This document shows, piece by piece, positions 16,615 through 26,804 of a DNA stretch of 64,000 nt; position 1 is the stretch's first letter, and each line of letters begins with the position of its first letter. The notes under the pieces are model-generated. The model did not search any database, had not been told where the DNA came from, and saw only the letters and a program-made list of their open reading frames with translations. The DNA comes from Granulosicoccus sp. (GTDB lineage: Bacteria > Pseudomonadota > Gammaproteobacteria > Granulosicoccales > Granulosicoccaceae). A program made the position numbers and the translations under genes. Where the stretch lies: positions 1-64,000 of the forward strand of contig JAHDGK010000008.1 of assembly GCA_020627685.1 (NCBI GenBank), read 5' to 3'.

Positions 16615-17675
16615 GCACCCATCCAGATAAGCACGCTGGCCTTGAATTCCCCTTCGGTGCAACCCGCGGTGTAGGCGGTGCTGACGGGCAGCCGATTCAG
16701 GTTGCGGACCACATTCTAGGTGTTAAGCAGGCTCTGCCTTTTGCGCTTGATCATGTTAACTGCTGGTTATTAGGCGAGCCAGGAGATCAGGTGCTTGTTG
16801 ACACGGGCGTTGACGTGCGCAATACGCGTGACAGTTGGTCAGAGCATCTCAGTCATACAACTTCAGGTGACTCACAGGCAAGGCCAGAGCGTGTTTTGAT
16901 TACGCATTTTCATCCGGATCATATGGGATTGGCGGGATGGTTTGCTTCAGCAGGGTCTAAGCTGATCGGTACCCAAATCGAAACCGATTTTTCGAGGCAG
17001 CTTTGGGACATCGAAGATCAGACTTACGCTGAGTTTTATGCTGATTGGTATCAGAGCCATGGGCTGCCACAGAAAACAGTGTCCACGGTCCGTGAAAACG
17101 CTAATACCTACAAGAAACTGGTTCATAGGCCACCTCCGAAAGACTCTTGGAGCTATGTTGATCAAGGCGATACCATTGAGCTGGCTGGGCAGGCGTATGA
17201 GGTCTTGATTGGAAAGGGACATGCGCCGCATATGTTGATGCTCTATCGTCCGGCTGACAAGGTGCTTATCGCCGCCGACCAGGTGCTTCCGAGCATCACG
17301 CCGAACGTCAGTGTGATGCCCCGTATTAAAGATCCGAACCCGCTCAAGAGCTTCCTTGACACCTTGGCTAGTTTGCGACAATTACCCGAAGACACACTTG
17401 TGCTTCCGTCTCATGGAGCGCCGTTTCGGGGGCTTTGGGCCAAACTGGAAGCATTGGAGCATCATCATGAGCAGAGATTGGATGAAGTGCTGCAGGCATG
17501 CACCGCTGAAAAATCGGCCTTCGATCTCTTTGATGTGCTGTTTGGTCGTGAACTGGATGCGCAACAAACTTCATTTGCACTCGGCGAAAGTCTCGCCCAC
17601 CTGCATTATCTGGAAGCCAAAGGGCTGTTGTGTCGATCTGAGTCTGACGGTGTGGTTAGATTTGTTCGAGCCTGA
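16611..17675 (+). CDS. Metallo-beta-lactamase-fold hydrolase with C-terminal helical domain
   Basis: The GTG start overlaps the parE stop as GTGA, so the gene is translationally coupled to parE. The 354-residue protein has the binuclear zinc motif THFHPDHMGLAGW (His99, His101, Asp103, His104), further ligands in GKGHAPHM and DQVLPSI, and PSHGAPFRG. The last ~90 residues look helical and may form a winged helix, as in LACTB2-like members. These enzymes hydrolyse thioesters, nucleotides or RNA; the true substrate is unknown. The link to topoisomerase IV may only be shared transcription. Confidence 0.85.
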   Translation: MSTHPDKHAGLEFPFGATRGVGGADGQPIQVADHILGVKQALPFALDHVNCWLLGEPGDQVLVDTGVDVRNTRDSWSEHLSHTTSGDSQARPERVLITHFHPDHMGLAGWFASAGSKLIGTQIETDFSRQLWDIEDQTYAEFYADWYQSHGLPQKTVSTVRENANTYKKLVHRPPPKDSWSYVDQGDTIELAGQAYEVLIGKGHAPHMLMLYRPADKVLIAADQVLPSITPNVSVMPRIKDPNPLKSFLDTLASLRQLPEDTLVLPSHGAPFRGLWAKLEALEHHHEQRLDEVLQACTAEKSAFDLFDVLFGRELDAQQTSFALGESLAHLHYLEAKGLLCRSESDGVVRFVRA

Positions 17676-17681
17676 CGTTCA

Positions 17682-17713
17682 CTAAATCTATCCCCGTGAG
17701 AGGGGGAGTTTAG
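17682..17713 (+). terminator. Hairpin after the parE-MBL operon
   Basis: CTAAA and TTTAG enclose TCCCC and GGGGA with a GTGAGAG loop, giving a two-part stem just after the hydrolase stop codon. No clear T-run follows. Confidence 0.4.
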
Positions 17714-17725
17714 GACGGCTCAAGG

Positions 17726-17755
17726 TGGACAAACTTGCTGTTGCCCTAGTACTAT
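17726..17755 (+). promoter_or_regulatory. Candidate sigma70 promoter of carAB-greA
   Basis: TGGACA (17726-17731) and TACTAT (17750-17755) are spaced by 18 bases, a reasonable -35/-10 pair just upstream of the carA leader hairpin. The predicted start point near 17762 would leave a leader of about 80 bases. This is pattern matching only. Confidence 0.3.
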
Positions 17756-17770
17756 AGATGAAATTTGGTT

Positions 17771-17810
17771 ACGGAGAAATTCGGCTATTTCAGCGACTTT
17801 CTCCGTTTTT
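17771..17810 (+). terminator. Terminator-like hairpin in the carA leader (possible attenuator)
   Basis: ACGGAGAAA (17771-17779) pairs perfectly with TTTCTCCGT (17798-17806) and is followed by four more T residues, a complete intrinsic terminator in the plus direction. The preceding gene already has its own hairpin at 17682. Lying between a candidate promoter and the carA start, it has the layout of a transcription attenuator, a common mode of control for pyrimidine and arginine genes. Whether it responds to a leader peptide, a protein or nucleotides is not visible. Confidence 0.5.
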
Positions 17811-17840
17811 GTGTGTGCAACGCTGGAATCTCTCACGCCT

Positions 17841-18971
17841 GTGTCTCGACCTGCCATCCTAGTACTTGCTGACGGCACCTGTTTTGACGGAACAGCCATT
17901 GGAATTGATGGCCAATCTGTCGGTGAAGTTGTCTTCAATACCGCCATGACGGGATACCAGGAAATCCTCAGTGATCCTTCCTATTCCCAACAGATTGTCA
18001 CTCTGACTTATCCGCACATCGGCAATACGGGTGCGAATACCGAGGATATGGAATCGAATTCGGTTTTTTGTACCGGGCTTGTTATTCGTGACTTGCCTCG
18101 GCTTCACAGTAATTTCCGTGCTGAGCAATCGCTGGACGAATTTCTCGTTGCCAACAACGTCGTGGCCATCGCCGATATCGATACACGCGCCTTAACTCGG
18201 CATCTCAGGGAGCATGGTGCGCAGAACGGCTGCATTATGGCTGGCCCAGATCTCAACGTCGACGCAGCGCTAGCAGCGGCAAAAGGTTTCCCGGGCTTAT
18301 CAGGTATGGATCTGGCGAAGGAAGTGACTTGTGCCGCGCCTTATGAATGGACGAAAGGTAGTTGGTCTTTGACGCCTAAAGCACCCGATCACAGCAATAC
18401 TTCAGCGGCTCAGCATATTGTGGCTATGGATTTCGGTGTAAAGCACAATATTCTTCGTTTATTTGTCGACCGAGGATGCAAGGTCACAGTTGTCCCGGCC
18501 ACCTACACAGCTGAACAAATCCTAGAACTAAAACCAGACGGTTTGTTTTTGTCGAATGGTCCCGGTGATCCAGAGCCTTGCGACTACGCTATTGAAACCA
18601 TCGCCAAACTGCTCAATGAGCGTATTCCCACGTTTGGTATCTGCCTCGGGCACCAGCTCCTTGCATTGGCTTCCGGTGCTAAAACCATGAAGATGAAGTT
18701 TGGCCATCATGGTGCAAACCATCCTGTGCTTGATACTGCGAGCGGTAAAGTCATGATAAGCAGTCAGAATCACGGCTTTGCTGTCGATGCTGATTCACTG
18801 AACGAATCCTTGGCCATAACGCATGTGTCGCTTTTCGATCAAACCCTGCAAGGGCTTCGACGACTGGATGTACCGGCGATGGGATTTCAAGGACACCCGG
18901 AAGCAAGCCCGGGGCCTCACGATGTTGAGGAGTTGTTCGATCAATTTATGGCACTTTTGCAAGCTGCCTAA
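17841..18971 (+). CDS. carA: Carbamoyl-phosphate synthase small subunit
   Basis: Glutamine amidotransferase subunit that feeds ammonia to CarB for carbamoyl phosphate, the shared precursor of pyrimidines and arginine. The GTG at 17841 (then [14 protein letters not shown]) aligns with the usual family start; an in-frame GTG at 17811 would add ten residues and sits next to the leader hairpin. The amidotransferase domain shows [13 protein letters not shown] (nucleophile Cys268) and the GHPEASPGP His/Glu pair. The N-terminal domain carries the typical [16 protein letters not shown] segment. carB follows after 32 bases. Confidence 0.96.
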   Translation: MSRPAILVLADGTCFDGTAIGIDGQSVGEVVFNTAMTGYQEILSDPSYSQQIVTLTYPHIGNTGANTEDMESNSVFCTGLVIRDLPRLHSNFRAEQSLDEFLVANNVVAIADIDTRALTRHLREHGAQNGCIMAGPDLNVDAALAAAKGFPGLSGMDLAKEVTCAAPYEWTKGSWSLTPKAPDHSNTSAAQHIVAMDFGVKHNILRLFVDRGCKVTVVPATYTAEQILELKPDGLFLSNGPGDPEPCDYAIETIAKLLNERIPTFGICLGHQLLALASGAKTMKMKFGHHGANHPVLDTASGKVMISSQNHGFAVDADSLNESLAITHVSLFDQTLQGLRRLDVPAMGFQGHPEASPGPHDVEELFDQFMALLQAA

Positions 18972-19003
18972 AGCAACAGTTTGATAACCGGTGTTTCTCT
19001 AAC

Positions 19004-22000
19004 ATGCCAAAACGCGCTGACATAAAAAGCGTCCTGATTATCGGTGCTGGTCCCATAGTCATCGGGCAAGCCTGCGAATTTGATTATTCAGGCGCACAAG
19101 CTTGTAAAGCTCTTCGCGAAGAAGGGTACCGGGTCATCCTGGTTAATTCGAATCCAGCGACCATCATGACCGATCCGGACATGGCTGACGCTATCTATAT
19201 TGAACCGATCGATTGGCGGGTGGTTCGCAACATCATTGAGCGTGAAAAGCCGGATGCTCTGCTTCCCACAATGGGTGGCCAGACCGCGTTGAACTGCGCA
19301 TTGGATTTAGCCCGTGAAGGCGTGCTTGAAGAATTTGGCGTTGAGATGATCGGTGCACGGCCTGAAGCTATCGACATGGCAGAGGATCGCGACAAATTTC
19401 GTAAGGCGATGACAGAGATCGGTCTCGATACTCCGAAGGCTGCCATTGCTCACACTATGGAAGAAGCCTGGGAAGGACAGGAAACTATCGGTTTCCCATG
19501 CATCATTCGACCGTCATTCACGATGGGTGGCAGCGGTGGTGGAATTGCGTACAACCGCGAAGAATTCGAGGCGATTGTAGGGCGTGGTCTGGACCTGTCG
19601 CGCACCACAGAAGTTCTCCTTGAAGAATCAGTGTTGGGCTGGAAAGAGTACGAGATGGAAGTGGTTCGCGATAACGCGGATAACGTCATCATCGTGTGTT
19701 CTATCGAAAACTTAGACCCAATGGGAGTCCATACAGGCGATTCCATTACTGTTGCGCCTTCACAAACCTTGACTGATAAGGAGTATCAGATCATGCGTGA
19801 TGCGTCGTGTGCTGTACTTCGAAAAATAGGGGTGGACACCGGCGGATCGAACGTGCAGTTTGCGATTAATCCGGTTAATGGTGCGATGATCATCATCGAG
19901 ATGAATCCTCGTGTGTCCCGTTCTTCAGCATTAGCGTCCAAAGCTACTGGCTTTCCGATCGCAAGAGTCGCTGCAAAACTCGCGGTGGGTTACACACTCA
20001 ACGAACTTCGTAACGAAATCACTGGCGGTACAACACCTGCCTCGTTCGAGCCCAGCATCGATTACGTTGTGACTAAGGTGCCACGGTTTACGTTCGAAAA
20101 ATTCCCGACAGCTGATAGCTTACTGACCACGCAGATGAAATCTGTTGGCGAAGTTATGGCCATTGGTCGCACGTTTAAGGAGTCGATGCAAAAAGCATTA
20201 AGAGGCCTTGAAATTGGTGTTAGCGGCTTTGATGAAATCGTACCTGCAACGATGTCTGAAGAGGACAGTCTTGCGCTTATCGATCGCGAAATTCGCCAGG
20301 TTCGTGATCACAGACTTTGGTTTGTGGCAGAAGCATTCCGCAGAGGTAAAAGTGTCGACGATGTATTCAGTGCGACCGCAATAGATCCTTGGTTTCTGTG
20401 CCAGATAAAAGAGATCATCGATGCAGAGTTAACGGTTGCTAACTCGGATATGAAGTCTCTGGATGCGCGCGCTGTAAAACAACTTAAACGCGACGGTTTC
20501 AGCGATTCGCGCCTGTCTCATTTGCTGAATGTTAAAGAGCAAGAGTTTCGAGATTATCGTAAAAGCCTGGGTGTTAATCCTGTGTATAAGCGAGTGGATT
20601 CCTGCGCTGCAGAGTTCGCTAGCGATACAGCGTACATGTATTCAACGTACGAGCAATTTTGCGAATCAAACCCGAGCGATAAGAAAAAAATTATGGTGTT
20701 GGGCGGAGGCCCGAACCGAATTGGCCAGGGCATCGAGTTTGATTACTGCTGCGTGCATGCCGCCTTAGCGCTTCGCGATGATGGTTATGAAACCATTATG
20801 GTTAACTGCAACCCTGAGACGGTATCTACAGACTTCGACACATCAGATCGTCTGTATTTCGAACCGCTGACATTAGAAGACGTGTTGGCCATCATTGATG
20901 TTGAAAAGCCGTTTGGTGTCATCGTCCAATATGGCGGACAGACCCCTTTAAAACTGGCTAGGGATCTTCTCGCAGCCGGCGCACCTATCATCGGTACATC
21001 TCCTGATTCAATCGATTTGGCAGAAGACCGTGAGCGTTTCCAGCAACTGATACAAGACCTTGGTCTCTTACAGCCGCCTAACAGAACAGCGCGAACACCT
21101 GAAGAGGCGCTTAAGCTTGCAGAAGAAATCGGTTATCCGCTTGTCGTTCGACCCAGTTACGTCTTGGGTGGCAGAGCTATGGAGATCGTGCACGAAGCTT
21201 CTGAGTTATCACGCTATATGACCGAAGCGGTCACGGTATCCAACGATTCGCCCGTCCTTCTCGATCGCTTTCTTAATGATGCAGTTGAAGTCGATGTCGA
21301 TGCGATTTGTGACGGTACCGATGTTGTTATCGGTGGAATCATGGAGCATATCGAAGAGGCTGGTATTCACTCCGGAGATTCTGCGTGCTCGCTGCCGCCA
21401 TTTTCACTTTCTGAAGAGCTCTGCGAAGAGTTGTCTCGACAAGTTGCACAGATGGCAAAAGGGCTGGGCGTTGTTGGTTTGATGAACACTCAGTTTGCAA
21501 TACAGGGTGATAACGTTTACGTCTTGGAAGTCAATCCACGTGCATCGCGGACTGTCCCATTTGTATCTAAGGCAACTGGCGTACAGCTGGCCAAGGTCGC
21601 AGCTCGTTGTATGGCAGGGCAAAGTCTTGCATCACAAGGGTTTTTAGAGATGCCAACGCCGAGTTATTACAGCGTTAAAGAGTCTGTGTTTCCATTTGCG
21701 AAATTCCCTGGAGTCGATACTCTTCTAGGCCCCGAGATGAAATCAACCGGTGAAGTTATGGGAACCGGTAAGACATTCGGTGAGGCTTTTTATAAGGCAT
21801 CACTGGGCGCATCTTCAGAACTACCGCAGTCCGGTATGGCCTTTATTAGTGTTAGAGAGCAAGATAAAGATAAAGTGGTTGATGTTGCACGAAGTCTGGT
21901 AGCGGCTGGTTTCACGCTTATAGCCACAGACGGCACGCAAGCGGCAATAGCTGCGGCGGGTATTGACTGTGAGCGCGTTAATAAACTCAGCCAAGGTCAA

Positions 22001-22228
22001 CCACACATTCTCGATCAAATCAAAAATGATGCTGTCAGCCTTATTATCAACACCACTGACGGACGACAAGCTATTTCTGATTCGTCCTATATCCGGCAGC
22101 AAGCGTTACGGCGTAAAATACCGTATTCAACAACCATCTCGGGTGCAACTGCAATTTGTGCAGCGCTTTCGCATTCGGTAACCGATCCTGTGTACAGACT
22201 TAGCGATATACATTCGGAGACAGCATGA
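19004..22228 (+). CDS. carB: Carbamoyl-phosphate synthase large subunit
   Basis: The 1074-residue subunit has two homologous ATP-grasp halves, the first phosphorylating bicarbonate and the second carbamate. Both nucleotide-binding halves are visible, each opening with a glycine-rich loop ([38 protein letters not shown]). The final ~130 residues are the MGS-like allosteric domain, where UMP and ornithine act in E. coli. Full length, with no missing section. The stop overlaps the greA start as ATGA. Confidence 0.98.
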   Translation: MPKRADIKSVLIIGAGPIVIGQACEFDYSGAQACKALREEGYRVILVNSNPATIMTDPDMADAIYIEPIDWRVVRNIIEREKPDALLPTMGGQTALNCALDLAREGVLEEFGVEMIGARPEAIDMAEDRDKFRKAMTEIGLDTPKAAIAHTMEEAWEGQETIGFPCIIRPSFTMGGSGGGIAYNREEFEAIVGRGLDLSRTTEVLLEESVLGWKEYEMEVVRDNADNVIIVCSIENLDPMGVHTGDSITVAPSQTLTDKEYQIMRDASCAVLRKIGVDTGGSNVQFAINPVNGAMIIIEMNPRVSRSSALASKATGFPIARVAAKLAVGYTLNELRNEITGGTTPASFEPSIDYVVTKVPRFTFEKFPTADSLLTTQMKSVGEVMAIGRTFKESMQKALRGLEIGVSGFDEIVPATMSEEDSLALIDREIRQVRDHRLWFVAEAFRRGKSVDDVFSATAIDPWFLCQIKEIIDAELTVANSDMKSLDARAVKQLKRDGFSDSRLSHLLNVKEQEFRDYRKSLGVNPVYKRVDSCAAEFASDTAYMYSTYEQFCESNPSDKKKIMVLGGGPNRIGQGIEFDYCCVHAALALRDDGYETIMVNCNPETVSTDFDTSDRLYFEPLTLEDVLAIIDVEKPFGVIVQYGGQTPLKLARDLLAAGAPIIGTSPDSIDLAEDRERFQQLIQDLGLLQPPNRTARTPEEALKLAEEIGYPLVVRPSYVLGGRAMEIVHEASELSRYMTEAVTVSNDSPVLLDRFLNDAVEVDVDAICDGTDVVIGGIMEHIEEAGIHSGDSACSLPPFSLSEELCEELSRQVAQMAKGLGVVGLMNTQFAIQGDNVYVLEVNPRASRTVPFVSKATGVQLAKVAARCMAGQSLASQGFLEMPTPSYYSVKESVFPFAKFPGVDTLLGPEMKSTGEVMGTGKTFGEAFYKASLGASSELPQSGMAFISVREQDKDKVVDVARSLVAAGFTLIATDGTQAAIAAAGIDCERVNKLSQGQPHILDQIKNDAVSLIINTTDGRQAISDSSYIRQQALRRKIPYSTTISGATAICAALSHSVTDPVYRLSDIHSETA

Positions 22229-22701
22229 ATAAAGTTCCAATGACAAAGCGCGGCGAAACTAAGTTGCGCGAAGAGTTAGCTGATCTGAAAGGTAATCAGA
22301 GACCTGTGGTAATCCAGGCTATTGCCGATGCGCGTGAACATGGCGATCTAAAAGAAAACGCTGAATACCATGCGGCTCGTGAACAACAGAGTTTTATAGA
22401 AGGTCGGATCAAGGAAATTGAGGCGAAGCTGTCTACGGCTCAGGTCATTGATGTCACGACACTTCAAAACAATGGAAAGGTTGTGTTCGGCGCAACTGTA
22501 AAGTTGCTTGATATGGATTCGGAAGATGAAATCACCTATCAAATCGTGGGTGATGACGAATCAGATTTAAAAGCGCGCCGTATCAGCTTCGGGTCTCCGG
22601 TTGCCAAAGCACTAATCGGCAAGATGGAAGGAGATGAAGTCGGGGTGAACACGCCGAATGGTATCCGTGAGTATGAAATTCTGGAAGTAAATTACATCTG
22701 A
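22225..22701 (+). CDS. greA: Transcription elongation factor GreA
   Basis: Rescues backtracked RNA polymerase by stimulating cleavage of the nascent transcript. The 158-residue protein has the N-terminal coiled coil with the conserved acidic tip [20 protein letters not shown] and the C-terminal FKBP-like domain ([19 protein letters not shown]). It overlaps carB by 4 bases, a carAB-greA arrangement common in gammaproteobacteria. Confidence 0.97.
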   Translation: MNKVPMTKRGETKLREELADLKGNQRPVVIQAIADAREHGDLKENAEYHAAREQQSFIEGRIKEIEAKLSTAQVIDVTTLQNNGKVVFGATVKLLDMDSEDEITYQIVGDDESDLKARRISFGSPVAKALIGKMEGDEVGVNTPNGIREYEILEVNYI

Positions 22702-22781
22702 TAATTCGTTGGCAGTTTCGCCTGTGAACGCGAATTGCCACAACCTTTGCGCGCATGTTTAACTTTGCTTGAGAGTCGTTC

Positions 22782-22800
22782 TGTGGCATGCTGTGCCACA
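22782..22800. repeat. Inverted repeat between greA and the M15 peptidase gene
   Basis: TGTGGCA-TGCTG-TGCCACA, a perfect 7-bp stem with a 5-base loop, 76 bases upstream of the next gene. No T-run follows. It could be the end of the greA transcript or an operator. Confidence 0.35.
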
Positions 22801-22875
22801 TAATTGACGAGCAATGCGCAGCGGTCTCAACACCTGTAGATTTGCCCGAAAACCTGCACTATACGTGGTAATTCG

Positions 22876-23532
22876 ATGAGCCAAAGTACTACCCCAAATA
22901 CCGATATCCCATCAAGAAGACGTTTTTTACTGCGTTCCTCTATCGGTGCTGCTGCACTACTTAATTCGACTGGCGCGAGAGTCATTGCTGGTGCTGCAAC
23001 CTCAGTGGCCGCTACGGCTGCGCATTCGGCCAATGAAGCAGACGCTGAGTTGCCAGCTGCATTAGCGGCCTTGGATAACAAGGCTCCTCGTCGGCTGGAT
23101 CTGTACAGTTTGCACACCAAAGAGGAATTAAGCGTTGTCTACTTTACGCACGGAATGTATATCGATGAAAACATTCAGGCGCTCAATCATTTAATGCGAG
23201 ATCGTCGTGCAAACGTAGCCACTTCCATGGATATCAAGCTCTACGATCAGCTCTTTCTGGTGCAAAGTAAATTCGAAGGGAAAGGGCCATTACACATTTT
23301 GTCGGGATACCGAACGCCTGAAACGAATGCAAAATTACGCCGTCGGTCCAACGGTGTTGCTAAGAACAGCCTCCACATTGAAGGCCGCGCTGTCGATTTC
23401 TATCTCCCCGGAGTTCCCGTTAAAACACTGCGCTCCGCTGCAGTTGATCTCGATGCGGGTGGCGTTGGTATCTACAGCCGATCCGGTTTTATCCATATCG
23501 ACACGGGTGCTATACGTCGTTGGGGTAAGTAG
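22876..23532 (+). CDS. Tat-exported M15-family murein peptidase (DUF882/MepK-like)
   Basis: A 218-residue protein with an N-terminal twin-arginine signal (RRRFLLRSS, residues 14-22, then a hydrophobic stretch). The mature domain matches the DUF882/YcbK group of M15 peptidases: LSGYRTPETNAKLRR, SLHIEGRAVDFYLPG with the zinc-binding His and Asp, and GFIHIDTGAIRRWGK with the final His. In E. coli the homologue MepK (YcbK) cleaves mDAP-mDAP (3-3) cross-links in peptidoglycan. Monocistronic in appearance. Expected location is the periplasm. Confidence 0.9.
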   Translation: MSQSTTPNTDIPSRRRFLLRSSIGAAALLNSTGARVIAGAATSVAATAAHSANEADAELPAALAALDNKAPRRLDLYSLHTKEELSVVYFTHGMYIDENIQALNHLMRDRRANVATSMDIKLYDQLFLVQSKFEGKGPLHILSGYRTPETNAKLRRRSNGVAKNSLHIEGRAVDFYLPGVPVKTLRSAAVDLDAGGVGIYSRSGFIHIDTGAIRRWGK

Positions 23533-23536
23533 CCAC

Positions 23537-23555
23537 CGCTAATTATCCATTAGCG
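23537..23555 (+). terminator. Hairpin after the M15 peptidase gene
   Basis: CGCTAAT-TATCC-ATTAGCG, a perfect 7-bp stem starting 4 bases after the stop codon, with no T-run. Confidence 0.4.
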
Positions 23556-23757
23556 AGATAGTTAGAGGCCCGCCAGATACTCAGGTGTGGCCAAAGTGTA
23601 TAACGACTTCCATTTTTAAACTTCTCTCTGTGAAGCGATCCGCAAGGATTCATCGTAATCCTAACGCGTGCACTGTCGCTGTCATATTATCGCCGTTCGG
23701 ATGTGAATCGCCAAAGTACTGACGATTTGCGGGTAAGACTGGTTGAGGAGAAGTAAA

Positions 23758-24429
23758 TTGTCGCTATTAAAATTACATGCGCTGCGCTCTGGAAGAGCCT
23801 TGGTATTCGGATCTTTGTCATTGCTTGGTACGATTGTGACAATGTCAGCCAACGCCGCGACATTCGGTGTAAAGGTGGTAGATGATCGGGGTCAACCGAT
23901 TCCCGGTGCTGCTGTTTGTATTGGCCTACCAGGCAATTACAAACAGTTCGGTGCAAAAATCACGGACGAAAGTGGTGTCGCGATGGTTGACGTGCCTAAT
24001 GTTCCACTGGTGGTAACGATCTCAAAGACGCGTTTTAGTGCAATGCGTGTGAACGAGCCAGCTCGCGGCTTCAATATGCTCAAAGAGATGACGCTAAGCG
24101 AAGGTAATCCGGGCCCACGTTGTAATGCCGGCCAAACTATTGCCGACAATTCATCCATTAAGATCGGTAACGTTGAAGTCACTGAAAGTGCTTACAGCAC
24201 AACATTAACGCCGTCTGTTGAAGGGGACGCAACTCAGTACCGAGTCAGTAGAACACCTTCATTTACAGGTGCAAAATGGCAACGATTTCAATCGTCAATT
24301 GCGTTGACATCGAGCCTGTCCGATGAAGATGAAGTTTACCTTCAGCTACGACGGTACAGCGGTTCGAGCAAAGCATGGATAGAGGCTCGCTCTGCAGTGG
24401 TAACCGTCAAACTGCCTGCTTATCAGTAA
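23758..24429 (+). CDS. Exported protein with carboxypeptidase-regulatory-like (Ig-fold) domain
   Basis: The TTG at 23758 is chosen as start because GAGGAG lies 7 bases upstream; the longer frame from 23743 would include that site. A signal peptide runs to about ANA in MSANAATFG. Next comes FGVKVVDDRGQPIPGAAVCIG, the opening pattern of carboxypeptidase regulatory-like or CNA-B-type Ig folds, ending near residue 100. The remaining ~120 residues look beta-rich (YRVSRTPSFTGAKWQRFQSS) and may form a second Ig-like domain. Two cysteines (VCIG and PRCNAG) could pair. No enzymatic motif. Role unknown, probably periplasmic or surface. Confidence 0.6.
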   Translation: MSLLKLHALRSGRALVFGSLSLLGTIVTMSANAATFGVKVVDDRGQPIPGAAVCIGLPGNYKQFGAKITDESGVAMVDVPNVPLVVTISKTRFSAMRVNEPARGFNMLKEMTLSEGNPGPRCNAGQTIADNSSIKIGNVEVTESAYSTTLTPSVEGDATQYRVSRTPSFTGAKWQRFQSSIALTSSLSDEDEVYLQLRRYSGSSKAWIEARSAVVTVKLPAYQ

Positions 24430-24435
24430 GCAGGC
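24414..24435. terminator. Hairpin spanning the stop codon between convergent genes
   Basis: GCCTGCTTA-TCAG-TAAGCAGGC, a perfect 9-bp stem that includes the stop codon of the upstream gene and lies 7 bases before the end of the convergent Trm112-family gene. It may serve both transcripts. Only GGTGCTTT follows. Confidence 0.5.
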
Positions 24436-24441
24436 GGTGCT

Positions 24442-24636
24442 TTAAGAGGGTTTATTATCCAGTTCAGAGATCTCTTCATTACTCAACGTTCTGGCTTCTT
24501 CCTCTAGCATCACCGGAATACCATCTCTAATAGGGAAGGCGAGAGCAGCCTGTCGAGACCAGAGTTCATCATTTTTATGTATTAATTTGCCCTTAGTTAC
24601 AGGGCACACCAATATATCGAGCAGTCTTTTATCCAT
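24442..24636 (-). CDS. Trm112-family protein (YcaR/UPF0434)
   Basis: A 64-residue protein with the family start [18 protein letters not shown] and the conserved [18 protein letters not shown]. In eukaryotes and archaea Trm112 activates methyltransferases; in bacteria its partners are poorly known. Only one Cys of the usual zinc knuckle remains (CPVTKG in place of CPxCKG), as in many gammaproteobacterial members, so zinc binding is unlikely. Confidence 0.9.
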   Translation of the reverse strand: MDKRLLDILVCPVTKGKLIHKNDELWSRQAALAFPIRDGIPVMLEEEARTLSNEEISELDNKPS

Positions 24637-24686
24637 GGGCTGAGTCTAGCTCAGACTCAGACCCAATGGGTTTCAAACAGGCGAAA

Positions 24687-25169
24687 TTAACCCGCTATTG
24701 GCAGAGAATAGCTGGGTTGATAGTTGGCTTTAAATCTTGTCAGGATTTGTTGAACGACTTGCTCGTTCGGTTGAGTCTCAAATTGAAAACTCGTGATACC
24801 TGCTCTCATCATAAATAAAATCTGATCCGGTCTGACATCACCAATCGCTCGTATTTCCCCTGGGAAATTTAGCTGGGTTCTTAGAATCCTCGCTTGGCTA
24901 TACCCTCGGCCATCGGTGTATTTAGGGAAATTTATGGCGATGAGCTGCAGTGTGGACAAGTGCTCTTTGAGTACTTGCACGTCATCTTCCGGATTCAACA
25001 TGACTCCGGGTGCACGTGTTTTCTCCTCCAAACTCAAGCTTTGAAACTGATCGATATTCAACAAATGATGTGCTTGCAGATCGGTTTTAAGTGATTCATT
25101 TTCATCGTGGCTTTCAACGGGTGTCCAAGCATCGTTGTCCGTCCAAACCCCATTACGCAGCAGTGTCAT
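24687..25169 (-). CDS. DUF934 protein, sulfite-reductase accessory
   Basis: A 160-residue protein of the DUF934 family, recognised from the INFPKYTDGRGYSQARILR motif and the GDVRPDQILFMMRAGITSFQ segment. DUF934 genes regularly follow cysI-type hemoproteins, as here where the start overlaps the cysI stop by 17 bases. The molecular role is unknown; an electron-transfer or assembly role in sulfite reduction is an inference from linkage. Confidence 0.85.
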   Translation of the reverse strand: MTLLRNGVWTDNDAWTPVESHDENESLKTDLQAHHLLNIDQFQSLSLEEKTRAPGVMLNPEDDVQVLKEHLSTLQLIAINFPKYTDGRGYSQARILRTQLNFPGEIRAIGDVRPDQILFMMRAGITSFQFETQPNEQVVQQILTRFKANYQPSYSLPIAG

Positions 25170-26802
25170 AGACTCTCTCCTTAAAAGGTTCTGTACCTAG
25201 GCGATTAACCGCCTCGTGAAAACTTTCATTGTCATTACGGTTGGCGATGTATGCGCTAAGCAGGCGCTCGATGGCATCTGCAACCTCTGATTTCGCAATC
25301 GCTTTCCCTAAGCGTTTACCGATAGCGGCTGAATTTCCTGAATGGCCTCCAATAGTGAGTTGATACCATTCCACACCTCCTTTATCGACACCAAGAATGC
25401 CGATGTCTCCGATGTGGTGGTGGCCGCAGGCATTCATACAACCGGATATTTTTATGCTGATATCGCCTAACTCGTGTAAGTAGTCGAGGTTGTCAAAGCG
25501 TTGATATATCTGATCGTAGATGGCCAAGGTTCCCGCATTTGCTAGCGAGCAATAATCAAGGCCCGGGCATACAATCATATCGGTCAGTTTGCCTAAGTTA
25601 GGCGTTGCCAATTTGTGCTGTTTTAATGCGCTCCAAAGTGAAAACAGTTGGTCCGCAGGCACGTGGGCGAGCACCAAATTCTGTTCATGAGTACTGCGAA
25701 TTTCACCCAGACTGAATTCATCTGCCAGATCGGCAACTGCTTCCATTTGTTCAGCGGTGATGTCACCGGCAGGCGTTCCTGGAGCTTTTAATGATATGTA
25801 CACAATACGCCGGCCAGAGTCGCGGTGCGCTTTTGTGTTTGCCAGGTACCACTGATTAAACAAAGGATTGCTGAATACTTGATCAGGTTGTTGCAGTTCT
25901 CCACCGAGGTGGGGGGCGAGTGGGAATTGTTTTTTCAATGACTCTATTTCGTCTTCGGTAAACGTGTCATCGCTGTTTGATGCGTGTTGCCACTCGTCTT
26001 CTACTCGCTCGCGAAAGCGGTCTATGCCCATAGCATTAACCAATATCTTTATTCGGGCTTTGTATAAATTATCGCGACGACCTTCGAGGTTGTATACCCG
26101 TAAAATCGCAGCTAGGTAGGTGAGTAAATGTTGGCTGGGTAAAAAGGAGTTAATGACTTGACCGATGTAGGGTGTTCGTCCCAGTCCGCCTCCAACAAAA
26201 ACTTCGAAGCCCGTGTCGCCACTGTTATTTTTCTTTAGACGAAGCCCTATGTCGTGCACCTGTACCGCGGCTCTGTCGCTAAGCGCTCCAGTTACTGCAA
26301 TTTTAAATTTCCGCGGTAACCAATTAAACTCCGGGTGTAGTGTGGACCATTGTCTGATCAATTCGCACCAAGGTCTTGGATCTTCTATTTCGTCCTCAAT
26401 TGCGCCAGCGAGAGGGTCCGTAGTTGTATTTCTAATGCAGTTTCCACTGGTTTGAATAGCGTGCATATCGACATCGGCAAGCTCGCTAAGAAGATCGGGT
26501 ACTTGCTCTAGTTGCGGCCAGTTGTACTGGATGTTCTGCCTTGTCGTCATGTGCCCATAGCCTTTGTCATAGACTCTTGCGACATGGCCCAGCTTGCGCA
26601 TTTGCACGCTTGACAGTAATCCATAGGGAATAGCCACGCGCAGCATATAGGCGTGGGTTTGAAGATATAAACCGTTTCTCAAACGTAGTTGTTTGTATTC
26701 ATCGTCATCGATTTGTCCAGCGATGTATCGATCGGTTTGATCCCGGAACTCGTCTACGCGTGCGTGTAAAAACTCTCGGTCGTATTCGGTGTATTGATAC
26801 AT
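25153..26802 (-). CDS. cysI: Assimilatory nitrite/sulfite reductase hemoprotein (CysI type)
   Basis: Reduces sulfite to sulfide for cysteine synthesis with siroheme and [4Fe-4S]. The 549-residue protein holds the two ferredoxin-like halves of the family (GYGHMTTRQNIQYNW near the N-terminus, RSTHEQNLVLAHV in the second half). The metal-binding motifs CPGLDYC and SGCMNACG supply the four cysteines that bridge cluster and siroheme. No flavoprotein CysJ is present; the FNR gene immediately upstream (2-base gap) is the likely electron source, probably through ferredoxin. Nitrite reduction cannot be excluded from sequence. Confidence 0.9.
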   Translation of the reverse strand: MYQYTEYDREFLHARVDEFRDQTDRYIAGQIDDDEYKQLRLRNGLYLQTHAYMLRVAIPYGLLSSVQMRKLGHVARVYDKGYGHMTTRQNIQYNWPQLEQVPDLLSELADVDMHAIQTSGNCIRNTTTDPLAGAIEDEIEDPRPWCELIRQWSTLHPEFNWLPRKFKIAVTGALSDRAAVQVHDIGLRLKKNNSGDTGFEVFVGGGLGRTPYIGQVINSFLPSQHLLTYLAAILRVYNLEGRRDNLYKARIKILVNAMGIDRFRERVEDEWQHASNSDDTFTEDEIESLKKQFPLAPHLGGELQQPDQVFSNPLFNQWYLANTKAHRDSGRRIVYISLKAPGTPAGDITAEQMEAVADLADEFSLGEIRSTHEQNLVLAHVPADQLFSLWSALKQHKLATPNLGKLTDMIVCPGLDYCSLANAGTLAIYDQIYQRFDNLDYLHELGDISIKISGCMNACGHHHIGDIGILGVDKGGVEWYQLTIGGHSGNSAAIGKRLGKAIAKSEVADAIERLLSAYIANRNDNESFHEAVNRLGTEPFKERVYDTAA

Positions 26803-26804
26803 GA

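Noticed and set aside
17758-17862. Possible 34-codon leader peptide before carA
   Set aside because: No ribosome binding site and no run of regulatory codons; kept only as a remark within the attenuator finding.
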